From positions 372,001 to 436,000 of the forward strand of contig BROG01000562.1 of the NCBI GenBank assembly GCA_030159075.1: a stretch of DNA of 64,000 bases, in the 5' to 3' direction. The position numbers and the translations under genes are program-made. Below, piece after piece: positions 23,790-36,556 of the stretch. The stretch's first letter is position 1; each line of letters opens with the position of its first letter. The stretch is from Atrina japonica. Taxonomy: Eukaryota; Mollusca; Bivalvia; Pterioida; Pinnidae. The notes beneath the pieces are model-generated. The model made no database searches, was not told the origin of the DNA, and saw only the letters and a program-made list of their open reading frames with translations.

Positions 23790-24860
23790 TGAGAAATCAA
23801 TTTTTACATGCTTTATACAATCAGGTCTAGAAACGAGAGAACATGGAATAACACATTTTTGTTTAGACATATAGGAGTCGTACATTTGAACCAGGGTGTA
23901 ACCATGTATGCGGTTTTTGTACAAAAGCGTCCAAATGTTCATAAAGCGACTGCGACAATACACAGTCTAAACCATTTGCAGATGTAAAATATTAGTGTTT
24001 AGTCATTTTACTGATAACGAAAAACAACCTGGAGTAAACTTAAACACACAAAATAGGTAATATATTCAATGTTGAATTGCTTTTTTAAACTCCTAAATAT
24101 AACTGGTTTATATTACGATTTAATACATTTACATCACCTCAAATTGCCTAAGCTATTTGGAGTCAAGGGACCATGCATCTGAAACTGGACACTTTGCTAT
24201 TCAGTTTGCAATTTATCTTAAATTGCCGTCAAGTGTATAAAATGCACTTTTTGTGAAAGGTACACAATCATTTCCATCTAACCGTACTATGTGTCTGTTT
24301 TTTTTGACGCGATGTAAGTGTAAGATGCATTCAGGCGTGGTATCCATTTAATATATCTAGTGCGTTACATGAAGAAAGTACGAAATCACACTCAAGAAAA
24401 TAAGTTCATATGATATGGACGAACGAAGATAGAAATACACCTATTAATTATTGAAACCTATATATGAATCAAACATATTATATTTGATCTGACTGCTATA
24501 TGTATCTACAGAAAAAACGCAACGATTTCGGCTTTCCCATCGTCAGTTTTCCACATTGTGGTCGTAATATTCCTGCATATTGTCTATATATACCACAAAC
24601 GATCGGATCTGCTAAAGCCTGTTCAACATATGAACACTTCATATAAAGAGGAAACCGACTTACTGATCAGTTATATGTAGTATATATTGCCGATAGTCGA
24701 TGGTAAACATCAATACGTTATATTGACGTGACTAAAATTTGATTGTGCGAGTTAAATTTTGTTCACGTGCATGAACATTGTTCACGCGAATTAAACGTAT
24801 AAGCTCGATTAGTTTAATTTTACTTGAATATCATTTGAACAAAATTTGCCTTTGTACATC
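23790..24860. other. No gene recognised
   Basis: AT-rich. On the minus strand near 24513-24558 the string CTGACGATGGGAAAGCC-GAAA-TCG resembles a decayed PLE/hammerhead 3' end, but stem II pairs over only two base pairs and no second PLE landmark is nearby. Confidence 0.4.
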
Positions 24861-24864
24861 ATGG

Positions 24865-24871
24865 TTATATA

Positions 24872-24969
<98 letters not shown>
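24865..24969. repeat. (TA)n microsatellite
   Basis: TA run with a single TATG interruption near its start, about 220 bp upstream of the membrane-protein exon. Confidence 0.96.
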
Positions 24970-24970
<1 letters not shown>

Positions 24971-25191
24971 TCTTTATTGATTTTATTAATTTGAATTACA
25001 ATATATTATGAAGATAGGTTAAGATGTTTTTTCACAAATCTATCTTTACAAATTAAGATGGAAAATATGTTTCCAAATATTTTGAAACTTTTGCTATGGA
25101 TATTTTATCTGAAAATGCATATTATCATTATCTTTCTATTTTCTAGACAAGAGACACATTCTAAAAGATTGATTGCTGTTGCAGTTTAATT

Positions 25192-27398
25192 ATGGAGAAA
25201 GTATTTGCCTTTATATTATTCTTCATGGAATGTTATAACATGACTGGGCACATTGCTGTCATGTTACGCATTAGGCTATTACCAAGGAAGGATCTTGTTC
25301 GCATTCGATTTTACTTCCTCATCGAAGCGATAACAGTTTTTATATCGTCCTTTATCTTCCTACAGAGCCTAAGATGGTTAGCAATCATTCATTCCGTACA
25401 GCATGTTTTCGTCGTTATGACATGGGATTCAAGTGCCTATGCTAGAAAGGTTTGTGTAAATATTGTTCGCATGTTACATATAATACTTTAGAAAAAAAAA
25501 ATTCGAGGGGTTAACTTTCTGTATATTTCTGTTTAAACGTCTGTAGATACGGTATGCACAAAAGTACAGGTAAGATTTATGTGTATTGTTCAGCCTCTGG
25601 GACTTCATTGCGAGTAAAGATATACAATGAAGACCGATATAACTAATCCGCCTTCTATACCTGCTGTGGGACTTGGTTTTCCGGAGAAACAATGTTACAA
25701 ATATGTCAGTTTTATGGGAATATGAAGTGGAAATGTTTCAAAACATTTTTTTCTCAAAACTCATGTTTTTTTATTAAACGTTCAAACGGTTCTTATCTTC
25801 GTAGTTCAGCTTGAATATGTCCTACTTGATTGCAATAAAGGCAACACTAGTGGTTGTTGAGAACGGCGCTCCAAAGTTGTGTTTTTAAAGAGACTCGTCA
25901 ATGAATCAATCTGTTTCTGTTGCGCCACAATGACTCTTTTTAATTCACTGAAGTCTGTTGGCGGCGTAGCTTTCGGCTGCTCGTGATCTTTGGTTATTTG
26001 TTTACTATTACTTGTGTTACAGTCAGCCGTTACTTCCTCACTTATTGTATTATTTCGTCACTGAACTCGTAAAAATCAGTGAGTTTACTCTTTAGTAATA
26101 TCTTGGCTTCACGTCTTATGTACTGATCCTGTAATCCATTTACGAATATTTCACACAACGTAAGTTCTTTATTTGGAAATACACTGCTGTCTTTTCGAAT
26201 TACATTTTGAAATAATTCCAATAATACATAAGAATATTGACTGATTTTTCTTGCTGTCGTTCAAAGAATTTCTGTTGTTAAGGATTCCGGACTCCCAAAT
26301 GCAGAACGAAAGCAATGAAGTATAGAATCCGGGTCATGTCTGATGTCACTACGGTACTTTATTTCTTCTTTGGCCTGACTCTCAAGATGACTATATATAA
26401 AGTCTAATTTCTCAAACTCTGTATATTTTCGTGCAGACAAAAATAAACTGAGATCATCTATCCATTCATCAATTGATAAATTACTGCTGGAAAGTCCTGA
26501 AAATGTTTTAATTTTTCTCGATTCGAGAACCAATACACTTTTCACAATAACAACTTTTTTATCTTTGTTTCCAAAAGTTCGAATTCTAATTCTTTCACTC
26601 TGTTTTGTAACTGTGATTTGTTCATGTTGAATGATTGTTAGCAATGTACCGTGACTGAAAACCGCTCACCAATAGTTCACTCACTGTTTCAGGTAAGTGT
26701 TCGTCGTCTACTAAACCAAATCTCGGGTTTGAATGTTGGATGAATAAAGCTACCGCATACAATTCTGTGATCTTTGGAAAATAAATTCCGCTATGGTTTG
26801 ATGCTTACTAATGATGTTTTTCCCGCGGCATCATGATGTAACCGAACACTGAAGGCAAATGTGATTTTTTCATATTTTATTCAAGTATAATAAGCATCAA
26901 CCAACAATAAATAATACATACATTGTAGAAAATACAGTACAACAAAATATATGATAAAGAAAGTGTAGACATTAAGATACCAGATGACAGTATACGTTTA
27001 AGACAAAAAATGAAACACTATGTTCTTTAAATAGATTGACCTCTGAACTTTTCAAACACAAACTTACTTTAATACTTAATTGCAAAACTACATTAAAGTA
27101 TAACCTTTGCAATGAAAATAAATATAGATATCAAAAGCTATTAAGGTAATGTAACATATAATTAAATTCAACAATTATATAACATAAGATGTAGCATATT
27201 CAGCCTGGATGGATAACGACAATGTCAATACTGCTCTATCTTATATTCAAGCATTTAAATAACCAATAAGAAAAGAGTTCACCAACTCAATCCGGGTGCG
27301 CAGTAGACATAAAGATTATTATAGATTTAAGAGTGAATGTAATGAAACGAAATATAAGATAAGAAACGAATAAATACATATGAAATATCTATTTATAA

Positions 27399-27483
<85 letters not shown>

Positions 27484-30400
27484 AAAACATATTTTGTTGT
27501 TTTGAAAATTAATATAAATCGTCTTATATTATCTGATCACGTAACTATTATTCCATAAAACCTTATGTATAAGGACTTTTTTATATTATGCATATGTGAA
27601 ACAAAATTTGTTGTCATTATTACAGATCTAGGATATATGACGCGGCCATAATAGATAAAAAAAACTTTTATTAATACTATAATAAAGATTTTCGTTAAGC
27701 TATGGTATACATAATCTATATAGTTACCTTGTTTACAATTATCAGGCTTCATAAACGGTAATGTTTGGATTAAAAGCTGCGGTTGTAATCTACTTACAGT
27801 GGTTAATCTTGGCAATACATTTAGGTTTATTAGATGGCTTTGTATTATACCACTGCATGTACTGGAAAGCTATATCTATTTTAAATTCGAGCACAACTGA
27901 TGAAGTCTTATTGGCAGACACATCGTCTTGAGCATTTGGTTTTGCTTCTTTGCAAAATGTTTTGGTAGATCTATTTGTATTTATAACATTAGTAATTGTC
28001 CAAAAGTATTAGTTGAGTAATCCATACTGATTTTGACAATTAGGGATTTGATCTTAATTTCATTTGATTAAGATTTAATTACGTTTTTGCTGTGGATAAA
28101 ACCGGTCGGTAAAGGTTCCGAACCCTTCTAGGTCCCACCCACTGATTCTATCAGATTTGATTTTTCCAGATATCATTCCGGTTTTATATTAAATTATTCC
28201 ACTAGATATCACTAGGTCTATATTTCAAATTTTGGCATTTGTGTTTTGTGGAAGCTGGCCGTTAAGACCACCTCACTGAAGTACTCAGGTTAGTTTGATC
28301 AGTTCTGGACTTATTTGATATTTATGTACAAGTAACTGAGTATTCATTGTATTAATTGCGAAGTGGTCTTTATCACTACAGCTATCTCGTAAAGATATTT
28401 CTACCATACCGTGTATTGTTATACCATTCTCAAGCGGTTGTATAAATGAAGCTGCGTTTAGTTAAATATACTGTTGTCTTTTAGCAACCGTGTATGCTAA
28501 AGACAACGATATTAATAGATACAGCTTAATTCTGATACAAGATAATAAAGAATATATTTACCTCGTATGTGAAGACTACTCTAACTTCTAAGGCTAATTC
28601 TAAACTTCTTCAGAGATGGTCGCTGTACATCTGCAAAGTTATCTCTTCTGGGTCATAGGGTCCTCTTATGTGACGTTACTGTTTTTTTGTCTCCCATACT
28701 CTTTATTTTCCCAACTCTGGCATTATAGATGTAACAGGCTGTCTACACTACCCATTACTCGATGTCAGTTCACAGGTATACTCAGTCCACAGGTATTTGT
28801 AATTGTAACAGGCTGTCACAACTACCCATCATTAATTAACATAGTTCACAGGATATAATATTTGTAACAGGCTGTCAGTACTACCCATCACTAAATATCA
28901 CAATTCACTGGTATTAATAATTGTAACAGGCTGTCAGTACTACCCATTACTAATTATCATAGTCCACATGGTACTTCTTAGATTTCCCCTTACAATCTTT
29001 GGCCATTGTCCATGGTTAACTGCAAAATATATTTTACAGACATCTTAAGATGAGAAACTATAATGCTGGCCACATCCCCAAAAAACTGGAGTATTCACGT
29101 ATGTGGAAGTTCCTACTGGCATGTAAGGCGAATCCGTCTCCAGTAGCAACCGCTCAGAGGGAATGGACTTTAAACCCTGAATCTGTGCATCATTAAATCT
29201 GTGGCTGTTATTCCAAAGTAAGCACGGGAAATTTATCCAGCCAGTCCTGTACCAATAACTTTTCTCCGATAAAGCAACGAATGTGCAATAATTGGTGGTG
29301 TGCGCAATGTTTGTCCAACAACTGAATTCCTCTGGTATAAACTTCCATTCTAATAGGATCAGATTTGGTTCCTCTCGGGTGCAAAACCACAATGGTCAAC
29401 TAGGTATAGTCAGTGACAGCACCTGACAAAATACCTCCTCTTGACGTCTCCAGAGTCCGCTGGGCACAGTCCAGTCCAATCCTACCTCGCCAAGTACAGC
29501 AACATGGGGATGACAATTTTCTTAGGTGTTAAAATCGCTGCTTTGTCAACTCCTGAATGTGCTTGGGGTGTACGCCTACAGCGATCTGCCAGCTATTAGA
29601 AAGGGATGAATCCTTTAGGTGGTTTGCTGGCTCAGTATAGTCTACAACCCATCCAACGAGATTAATGGTAATCTTGGGTTTATAAGAGTCTGATGATACA
29701 AGTATTGTAAATCCTCCAAGGTCTGATTGCTGAATGTTCCCCAGATACGGACGCTTGTCCTATCCAGGTGAAAATGACTGTCAAATGCGGAATTCCAACA
29801 GACGACTCAGTGTTGTTATTATTGATGTCGCTAGCAGTACAAGTATCTTCATCTGAATCAAAACCTTTGCACTCGTCCACTAAGACTATCTCCTTCAGAG
29901 TCCTCTCATGATCATCTTCCAGTAAGGCCAACCTGCCAGTCACGCAAAATTGCATTTGTTCACCTATCAGTCAGTCAGTCACAGTTGATTTCTCGTGTGG
30001 CGTGACTACTTAAAGCCCTTGCCATGCACCGGAGCTACCCCTGTAGCTCCGGAGATGGTCCGTGTGTTTAACGTGCAACCATGATGGAAGTTGTTACACG
30101 TTCTCGCCTCTACGAAGTAGGCTTGAGCGCTGGATCTGGTAGTGGCGTTGGCCGGTTTGGGTCCTCTTCTCCCTGGGTTGGTCGGCCCTTGGCTCCCGGA
30201 TGGGAGGGGCCTTCTTGCAGATCACCGGCTGGCTCTTCTGTATCTCGTGGCTCTGGTCCGGTGTAAATAGGGTTCCTGGGTCCGAGGTGGGAAGTGAGGC
30301 ACAGCAGCAAAGTCACAACGGCTTAAAGAATTTTGAATTTAGAAGATGGACAGTCAAAATATGATATTTATTTATAGAGAATTGCCAAATAGATAGAAGA

Positions 30401-33400
30401 AATGCATTAGCCAAATGATAAACCAAAGTGTTTAACGTGGAGTTGTCCAGGCTCGCACGTCTGATAATGCATCCACACTCTGGTCTTTTGATCCTTGGCG
30501 ATGCTGGAAATTTGACTAAGCTCTTCCGACCATCTTGCCAGCTGACCATTAAATGTTTTGAAATTCATAAGCCATTGTAAACTTATATGGTCTGTACGCA
30601 CAGTGAACGGTTTACCAAGCAAATAATGTCGAAAATGCGTAGAAGCTCTGATAACCGCTAACAACTCTTTCCTGATTGTACAGTAACGACGCTGCTCAGA
30701 ATATAATCAAAATACTGTAGTATCTTATCGATCTTTCCTCCTTATTTGGTATCTGTAGCAATTCATCTCTGATAGTAAACTCTGAAGCATCAGTGTCTAA
30801 TAAGAATGGGTCTTTGTTGTTGGGAATGGTACGTACTGGTGCGCTTGTTTCAATTCTTTAAAGGCTGTCTGCAAAACTTTTGATAGAATTCCGATAATAG
30901 TTTGCAAAACCACAGAACCTCTTATCCTCTTTGTTGCTAGTTGGAACTGTCCAATTCTCCAGAGTTTCATTTGAACTATTGGTTGTTTCCACGCCTTTCT
31001 TTCTAATTACTCTGCCCAGAAACTCAACGTTTTTATTAAATAGGTCACATTTACCTGCTTTTAATTTCAGTCCATATGACCTAAAGGCTATGTGTTTATT
31101 GAAAGTTTTACCAAGACCTAGCCAACCATAAAAAATGCCAATACTACATTCCATTGTAAGCCACTGAGGGCCCGGTTATTCTTGTGTAAGTGGCAGGTGC
31201 GGTTTACAAACCAAAACCCATTCTAGCATGCTGAAACAAGCCAAACTTAGTTAAAAGGTTACCAGAGAGACTATCGGTGCATTCTTCAATAAGAGGCAAA
31301 GGAAATACATCTTTCTTTGTGACCTAATTAAGTACCCGATAATATATACATCATCTAAGTGAGCCATCGCGCTTACGAATGAGAACTGGAGGTGAAGCAT
31401 ATCCTGACATGGAAGGTTCAATAACCCCTGCCTCTAACATCTTATTCAAATGTGTCTCCTCTTCTCCCACAAAACACATAGAAGTTCGTCTTAGGCTTTA
31501 TTTAATTGGGGATAAAGCACCTGTATCTATTTCGTGTTTAATTGCTGTAAAATTACCTAGATCAAAATCTAATTTGGCAAACACATCTTCAAAGTGTACT
31601 AGCAATCTTTTCAACCTATAACTTTCTGCTGATTCAAGAATTTGAGCGACTTATTATAAAATCAATCAAATACTCTTGGAGTTCACACAGAGTGTCTTTT
31701 GAGTTTCGAACTTGGTTAGCTCTAAAACTAGAGGTATCATTTATTTGACTGAAAAAGTGCTCAGCCTCTGATCTGACCCTGATTTAAAATCACATTTCTG
31801 TCACTGCAAATCACAAAGCTGATAACAGGTTGAAATTGATCAGAATGTATAAATTTTGGGACTAACAAGTTATCAAATTATTCCGGTTCAAATATATATT
31901 CTGATAACTGTTCACTAATGTCACAAGGCAACTGTAAGACAGAAAATGCCGGAACTACCGTTCTTTTGTTTACAGTAATCCTAGCAACATTTGTTCCTCC
32001 TATTGGAGTCTTGTCAGAGGTTAACGGAAGTTTTAGTTCACCAGTGTACAATAATTCTTCTTCGATATTTATTGTAACTTTATGTTTTTTTTTGTTTCTT
32101 GTTTTGTTTGTTTTTAATCTAAACCAAGTAACATTGAATCTTCAACTGGAGTTACATATATTTTTCTATGATGAAAATTAAAAATTATTTAATAGGTCAA
32201 ACTAAATTGTTTCGGCAAACACAAATCCTACAAGAGCAATGCATGGGGAATGGGGTCCAGGAAACGGGGTTCAGGAGTATGCTCCTCAATTTTGAAAAGT
32301 TCAAAACTTGAAATCCAAAAGAGGCGCTTTTGGCCACACATCTAAATATGTTTCCCTGGATTCCGAAAATTTCTCAGTTTGCAAGCTCAAAGAGGCAATG
32401 ATATAGCTTCCCGACATTAAAAGGAACCCATCTTTATCTCACACGCATTTGATTGAATTGATTCCAACAAACATTTAACAGTTGCAAGAGCAATATATGA
32501 CGTTTTTAATTAAAATTTTTTTGAGAGGTCATTTTATGAATTCAAAACACTAAAACTTTATTTTCTTGTTTAAAAAGGCGTTTTAAAATGTGGTGTGCCC
32601 CTACGCCATTCTAACTCTGGTTCTAACCGCTGGTTAAGTACTAGAGAGTTCTGTTTTACTATTATTACAGAGCGTAACGTGCGATCAACTTAGTATTTAT
32701 CTCACACGCATTTGATTGAATTGATTCCATCAAACATTTAACAGTTGCAATAGCAATATATGACGTTTTTAATTAAAAAAATTTTGAGAGGTCATTTTAT
32801 GAATTCAAGACACTAAAACTTTATTTTCTTGTTTAAAAAGGCCTTTTAAAATGTGGTGTGCCCCTACGCCATTCTAACTCTGGTTCTAACCGCTGGTTAA
32901 GTACTAGAGAGTTCTGTTTTACTATTATTACAGAGCGTAACTTGCGATCAACTTAGTATTCCTGTACGACGCCTTTGTGAAACACTCGTAAAACTACACG
33001 TAAACGGAACGTAAAATGTTACGATGATAGTAAATTAACAAGGGTTTGTGAAGTGGTAACCTAGATTTGGATGGTTTCCATAATACGCAGTTGGCTGTTT
33101 ATTCATACCATATTGGTATACTGTCCTTGTGTAGTTGACTGTGTCCCACTTGAGGTAGCATGATGACCATTTATGTGTTATGTACACTTCTAATTAACAT
33201 TATTAGTACAAGTAGTGCAATTATATTTTCTTTAGCAATAGTCTTATAAGTCATCACAGGGTCATCTTATGTGACGTCATCGGATGTTTGGGATATAATA
33301 AACATAATACCAAAGTTATAATGCTCAAGACGATCGTTTCTACCAATTAGACTTCATCAGTTGAGCTCCAATTTTCCAAAAAGGTTTTCTGAAGGAAAAG

Positions 33401-33926
33401 TGGGATAAGACGAGGCCAAAAAAGAAATCTAAATGCATAGCCAAATCTGTAAAAAGATGACTATCCTTAGCTTTTGAAAAATTTAGAATTTAATGGGGCC
33501 AATTCTACCATAATACGGATTGGGGACGTTCTGTATTTTGTTTCACTTGTTTGTTTGTTTGTTTATTTTTCATATTTGTTTTCTTTATTTTAGATCATCA
33601 GCTGGGGTTCTTTGGATTGGGTGAAGAGCAAGTATAACGATGAGTGGCATCTAGACTCTCTGCTACCTACTCTGTATGACGTCTGTGCGCATATTACGTT
33701 TACGATTGTACTTGGAACTTATCTATCATGGTTACAATTATTACTTGCAGTTGTACTGGCGCAGTTCTTGATAATTGTTTTCATGTTTTGGCCAAGGTAT
33801 TCGTGGAGCTATCCAGGGTCTACCCCTGCCTGGGTGGACAAACGGATAAGAATGTTATCAAAAGAAGATTGCCTGTCTTGGCCATGGATATCTTACCAGT
33901 CGATAAAGACTCGTGTAAGGTTGTGA
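25192..33926 (+). CDS. Putative multi-pass membrane protein, two exons (25192-25449, 33594-33926)
   Basis: I do not recognise the family. Exon 1 starts after an acceptor-like TTGCTGTTGCAG, the first ATG is seven bases later, and it ends AAG|GTTTGT at 25449 in phase 0. Exon 2 begins after TTATTTTAG at 33594 in the matching phase and stays open to a stop at 33926, giving 196 residues. A strong donor (CGT|GTAAGG) at 33915 leaves open a further exon that I could not find. Five hydrophobic segments are visible (about 3-24, 39-58, 63-78, 113-131 and 133-151). Several contain His (GHIAV, IIHSVQH, CAHITF), and a Trp/Pro-rich basic tail follows. Neither exon overlaps a repeat. Coding is supported by the phase match and the hydrophobic pattern; joining two exons over 8.1 kb of retroelement debris is inference. 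Confidence 0.55.
25790..26645 (-). pseudogene. Gypsy-type gag relic
   Basis: The minus strand reads a gag-like capsid segment: KIKTFSG, IDEWIDDLSLFLSARKYTE, KLDFIYSHLESQAKEEIKYR, SAFGSPESLT (26520-26270). After several stops and shifts a zinc-knuckle-like C-x2-C-x3-GH-x4 follows near 25810, with the last Cys replaced by Leu. It is 3' of the pol relic on the minus strand by coordinate order, so the two do not form one collinear element. It lies in the intron of the membrane-protein gene. Confidence 0.75.
26650..27399. other. No gene recognised
   Basis: AT-rich intronic DNA; no retroelement landmarks beyond the gag relic. Confidence 0.45.
27400..27481. repeat. (CA)n-(TA)n microsatellite
   Basis: About 26 CA units followed by about 15 TA units. 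Confidence 0.97.
27880..27965 (+). mobile_element. Fragment of the 367-bp hammerhead unit
   Basis: Reads GAGCACAA-CTGATGA-AGTCTTATTGGCA-GACA-CATCGTC-TTGAGC at 27889-27933. It has box 1 intact, box 2 degraded to GACA, and the TTGAGCATTTGGTTTTGC downstream block seen in other copies. Confidence 0.7.
28733..28975. repeat. Four-copy tandem repeat, unit about 57-75 bp
   Basis: TAACAGGCTGTC recurs at about 28733, 28808, 28866 and 28923, each followed by ACTACCCAT(C/T)A, a TTCACTGG/TTCACAGG-type block and TAATTG. Diverged minisatellite in the membrane-gene intron. Confidence 0.85.
29045..29990 (-). pseudogene. TatD-family hydrolase relic (TATDN2-like)
   Basis: The minus strand carries all the usual TatD landmarks in order but in broken frames: DSHFHLDR (metal-binding HxH, near 29780), GVHPKH (near 29565), a GLDWT block preceded by a shift (near 29475), a Q-rich helix, LHPRGT and HIRCF (near 29390-29280), and ERLLLETDSPYMPVG (near 29130). 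TatD enzymes are TIM-barrel metal-dependent DNases. Several frameshifts and stops make this a pseudogene. A Pro-rich, GC-rich reading frame (30316-30110) lies just upstream on the same strand and may be its N-terminal region. Its position just downstream of the Gypsy RNase H relic, same strand, is notable. Confidence 0.78.
30029..30052. other. Perfect GC-rich hairpin (10-bp stem, 4-nt loop)
   Basis: CCGGAGCTAC-CCCT-GTAGCTCCGG is a perfect inverted repeat inside a short GC-rich patch (30005-30295) in otherwise AT-rich DNA. Confidence 0.85.
30320..32065 (-). pseudogene. Gypsy-type pol relic (protease tail, RT, RNase H)
   Basis: Read on the minus strand, in order: a post-protease segment with TVNKRTVVPAF and LPCDISEQLSEYIFEPE (32010-31870); the RT entry with AIKHEIDTGALSPIKYRLRR and ASPPVLIRKRDGSL (31560-31360); RT palm/thumb with LKLKAGKCDLF, VEFLGRVI and FCGFANYYRN (31080-30890); RNase H with FRHYLLGKPFTVRTDH and LQWLMNF (30640-30545). 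Multiple shifts and stops. No integrase follows; TatD-like sequence appears instead. It lies in the membrane-gene intron. Confidence 0.88.
32433..32959. repeat. Tandem duplication, period 263 bp
   Basis: Copies 32433-32695 and 32696-32959 begin TTTATCTCACACGCATTTG and end GATCAACTTAGTATT. Only a handful of single-base differences are visible (e.g. CCAACAAAC/CCATCAAAC, AAGGCG/AAGGCC, CGTAACG/CGTAACT). A recent event. Confidence 0.95.
33290..33505 (-). mobile_element. Partial 367-bp hammerhead unit
   Basis: ATACCAAAGTTATAATGC, GGAAAAGTGG, TCCTTAGCTTTTGAAAAATTTAGAATTTAAT match the family. It ends about 90 bp upstream of the second membrane-protein exon. Confidence 0.75.
33323..33366 (-). ncRNA. 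Hammerhead-like motif, best copy of the 367-bp family
   Basis: Minus strand: stem I GCTCAA (33366-33361), box CTGATGA (33360-33354), stem-loop A-GTC-TAATT-GGT-A, box GAAA (33340-33337), palindrome-type stem III CGATCG-T with C17 at 33329, stem I return TTGAGC (33328-33323). Both catalytic boxes and a 6-bp stem I are perfect. Stem II is weak in this copy (wobble pairs) and starts with an unusual A-A opposition that is conserved in sister copies, where GTC/GAC pairs properly. Cleavage is predicted between 33329 and 33328; activity is unproven. Confidence 0.72.
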
Positions 33927-34020
33927 ATGTTTGTGATTTACATCATTATGTTATGTTCCTCACTTTGTAGACTTGATTTCTAGTTTCACGTCTTCGCCGA
34001 ATTCTAGAGCTTGACTGACT

Positions 34021-34090
34021 ACAGACACACGCACACACACACAAACACGCGCATCCACCCACCCACCCACCCATCCACCCACACCCCCCC

Positions 34091-34130
<40 letters not shown>

Positions 34131-34190
34131 TATATACATGTATATATATATACATACATATATACATGTATATATATATAACTAATAATC
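34021..34190. repeat. Compound CA / CCCA / TA microsatellite
   Basis: ACAC, then CCCACCCACCCA, a C8 run and TA/TACA units. Short His/Tyr-rich frames across it are artefacts. Confidence 0.93.
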
Positions 34191-34194
34191 AAGA

Positions 34195-35018
34195 TATTTA
34201 TACTAGCAATCAAGTCTACAAAGTTAGTATCATTACATATTGAAGCTTCGATTATCTGAAATACTTTATTCAGAAAAAATGTTGGTTTACTCAAGAGCGA
34301 TATCCCTCAGTTTAAAAACAACGCGCGTTATCTTTTCCTGATATACATATGAACAAATATTAGATATTCTGTAATTTAAAAACACGAATTTTCGAAAATC
34401 ATTTTCTAAACAAAATGTTTAGAATATATATACCCAGATCATGTTTTTAGTCTGTTAATTTGATTTTCATCAAAGTTTTGTTTCAACTACTGAAATACTG
34501 AGTTATTTTTTATTTGATCGTGTAACAGAGCTTATACAATATAAATAACTTTGATATATTTGATATATATTCAGTTAATATTCATGCTATGTCATGTAAT
34601 CGTCCACACAGAATATAACCGAGATTGATGACTACATTCCAAACCGGTTGTATTCATATTTATTTTACTTTTAAATTAAAAATGTTCCGGTTATAATGGT
34701 AATTTAGCAATTACGTCAGAGAATACAAATTCATTTAAAATAAAGCGGAATTCCAATGTTACAGGGATTACTTTAAGTGGGTTCGATTGAAGTTTGATTT
34801 GATTTGGGATATTATTTGTGTTACAGATGTTTTGTAATGGTCTACATTATACCAATAATCATACTCAGCTGGCTTTGATTTGAGAAAGTGAGATGTTATT
34901 TTGATACACAGATACCTAGTTTGTTATGATTTGTGTTTGTCTGCTGACTTCCGCTTACCGGAAAATATCCTCGGTTACACCTAATATCGCTTCTGGATTC
35001 CGCCTTTCTCACGAAAAT
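34195..35018. other. No gene recognised
   Basis: AT-rich sequence 3' of the membrane-protein exon. I looked for a further exon after the 33915 donor and found none with convincing splice sites. Confidence 0.4.
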
Positions 35019-35019
35019 C

Positions 35020-35440
<421 letters not shown>

Positions 35441-36130
35441 TATATGTTTGTGTTAATCGTTCAAGTAAAACTAGTTGTATACATATTGGACAATTAAGGA
35501 TCTTATGTTTAATTGTATCGAACCATTCATATAAAAAGGAAGTGAGCTAAGTGACCCGGGCCCGAAGTATTAACTTTACTCCGTACACAAATTCAACTTT
35601 TCATGCTTTTAAGGCAAAACACGCATGGTTCATTCTTTAACAGTACATGTTTGTATATTGATGGCATGCAATTGTAAATAAAGGTGAAAGATATTGCTAA
35701 TTAGAAGAAAAATTTGAAAATATTAAAAAAATGTTTGAGTATGTACTAAAATTTTGAGTACTGTACTCAACATATTTATTCGTTTTTTTATGAAAATCTT
35801 ACGTTTGATGCCAAAATTATGTGACTGATGTAAAATAATTATGTGTTTCTTAATCACTCAAATTTGGAAGTTTTACATGATGATATAGTATAAATTATAA
35901 AATAAAATTTGAGCTTGAGTATTAAGTAAATTTGGTGACTTCGGGTCCTAGAAATATTTCAGTTATTGTAGCATTATGAAATTAAATGTCTATTAAGTTA
36001 ATAACATTGTCTCTATGTTCATTCGTTCGAAGCTCTTTTATTATATCGATTACCACAAGATATGTTTTGTTTTATTTATTTTTAACCCACAATCAGTTAT
36101 ATTTCAGCCACATGGTAGTAACCACGTACT

Positions 36131-36556
36131 TAAAGAGGCATTAGCTGTAATTACCAAAATAATATTAATTCAATTTATTCTTCCTTTACTACTTGTACAT
36201 GATGTACAATAACAAATTAGAGCTACACACAGGCATACGAAATCTAATAGACTGATATAAAATAACAAAAAAGAGATATACATAGACGTTAACATTCTTA
36301 AATGTCTATATATTTTGTGAAAATAAGTTCAAGGCCAGTTTAGTATTCATAAAAAAATAGTAGGGTTGAGTTAATGAATTGTAAGTGAAAATAGTGCCAA
36401 ACCTGGGTGTCTCAAGCAATTTTCACAAAATGTACAGGAATTTAAGAGTGTTTATGTCTATGTATATCTCTTTTTTGTAATTTTATATCAGTCTAAGTTG
36501 TATAAAGGAAAAACAAAATTATTGAAAAAAAACCCCACAGCTAATGCTCCTTTAAG
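36131..36556. mobile_element. MITE-1, full copy
   Basis: Ends TAAAGAGGCATTAGCTG and CAGCTAATGCTCCTTTAAGG are inverted. The interior palindrome pairs GATATACATAGACGTTAAC with GTTTATGTCTATGTATATC-type sequence. The 65-codon frame at 36015-36212 runs into it and is not a gene. Confidence 0.82.

Noticed and set aside
24513..24558. Third hammerhead candidate (CTGACGA ... GAAA)
   Set aside because: CTGANGA and GAAA are present but stem II pairs over only two bases and stem III does not close; kept only as a possible PLE trace.
30081..30266. Gly/Ser/Pro-rich plus-strand frame
   Set aside because: Antisense to the Pro-rich stretch on the minus strand next to the TatD relic; GC-rich composition keeps both strands open.
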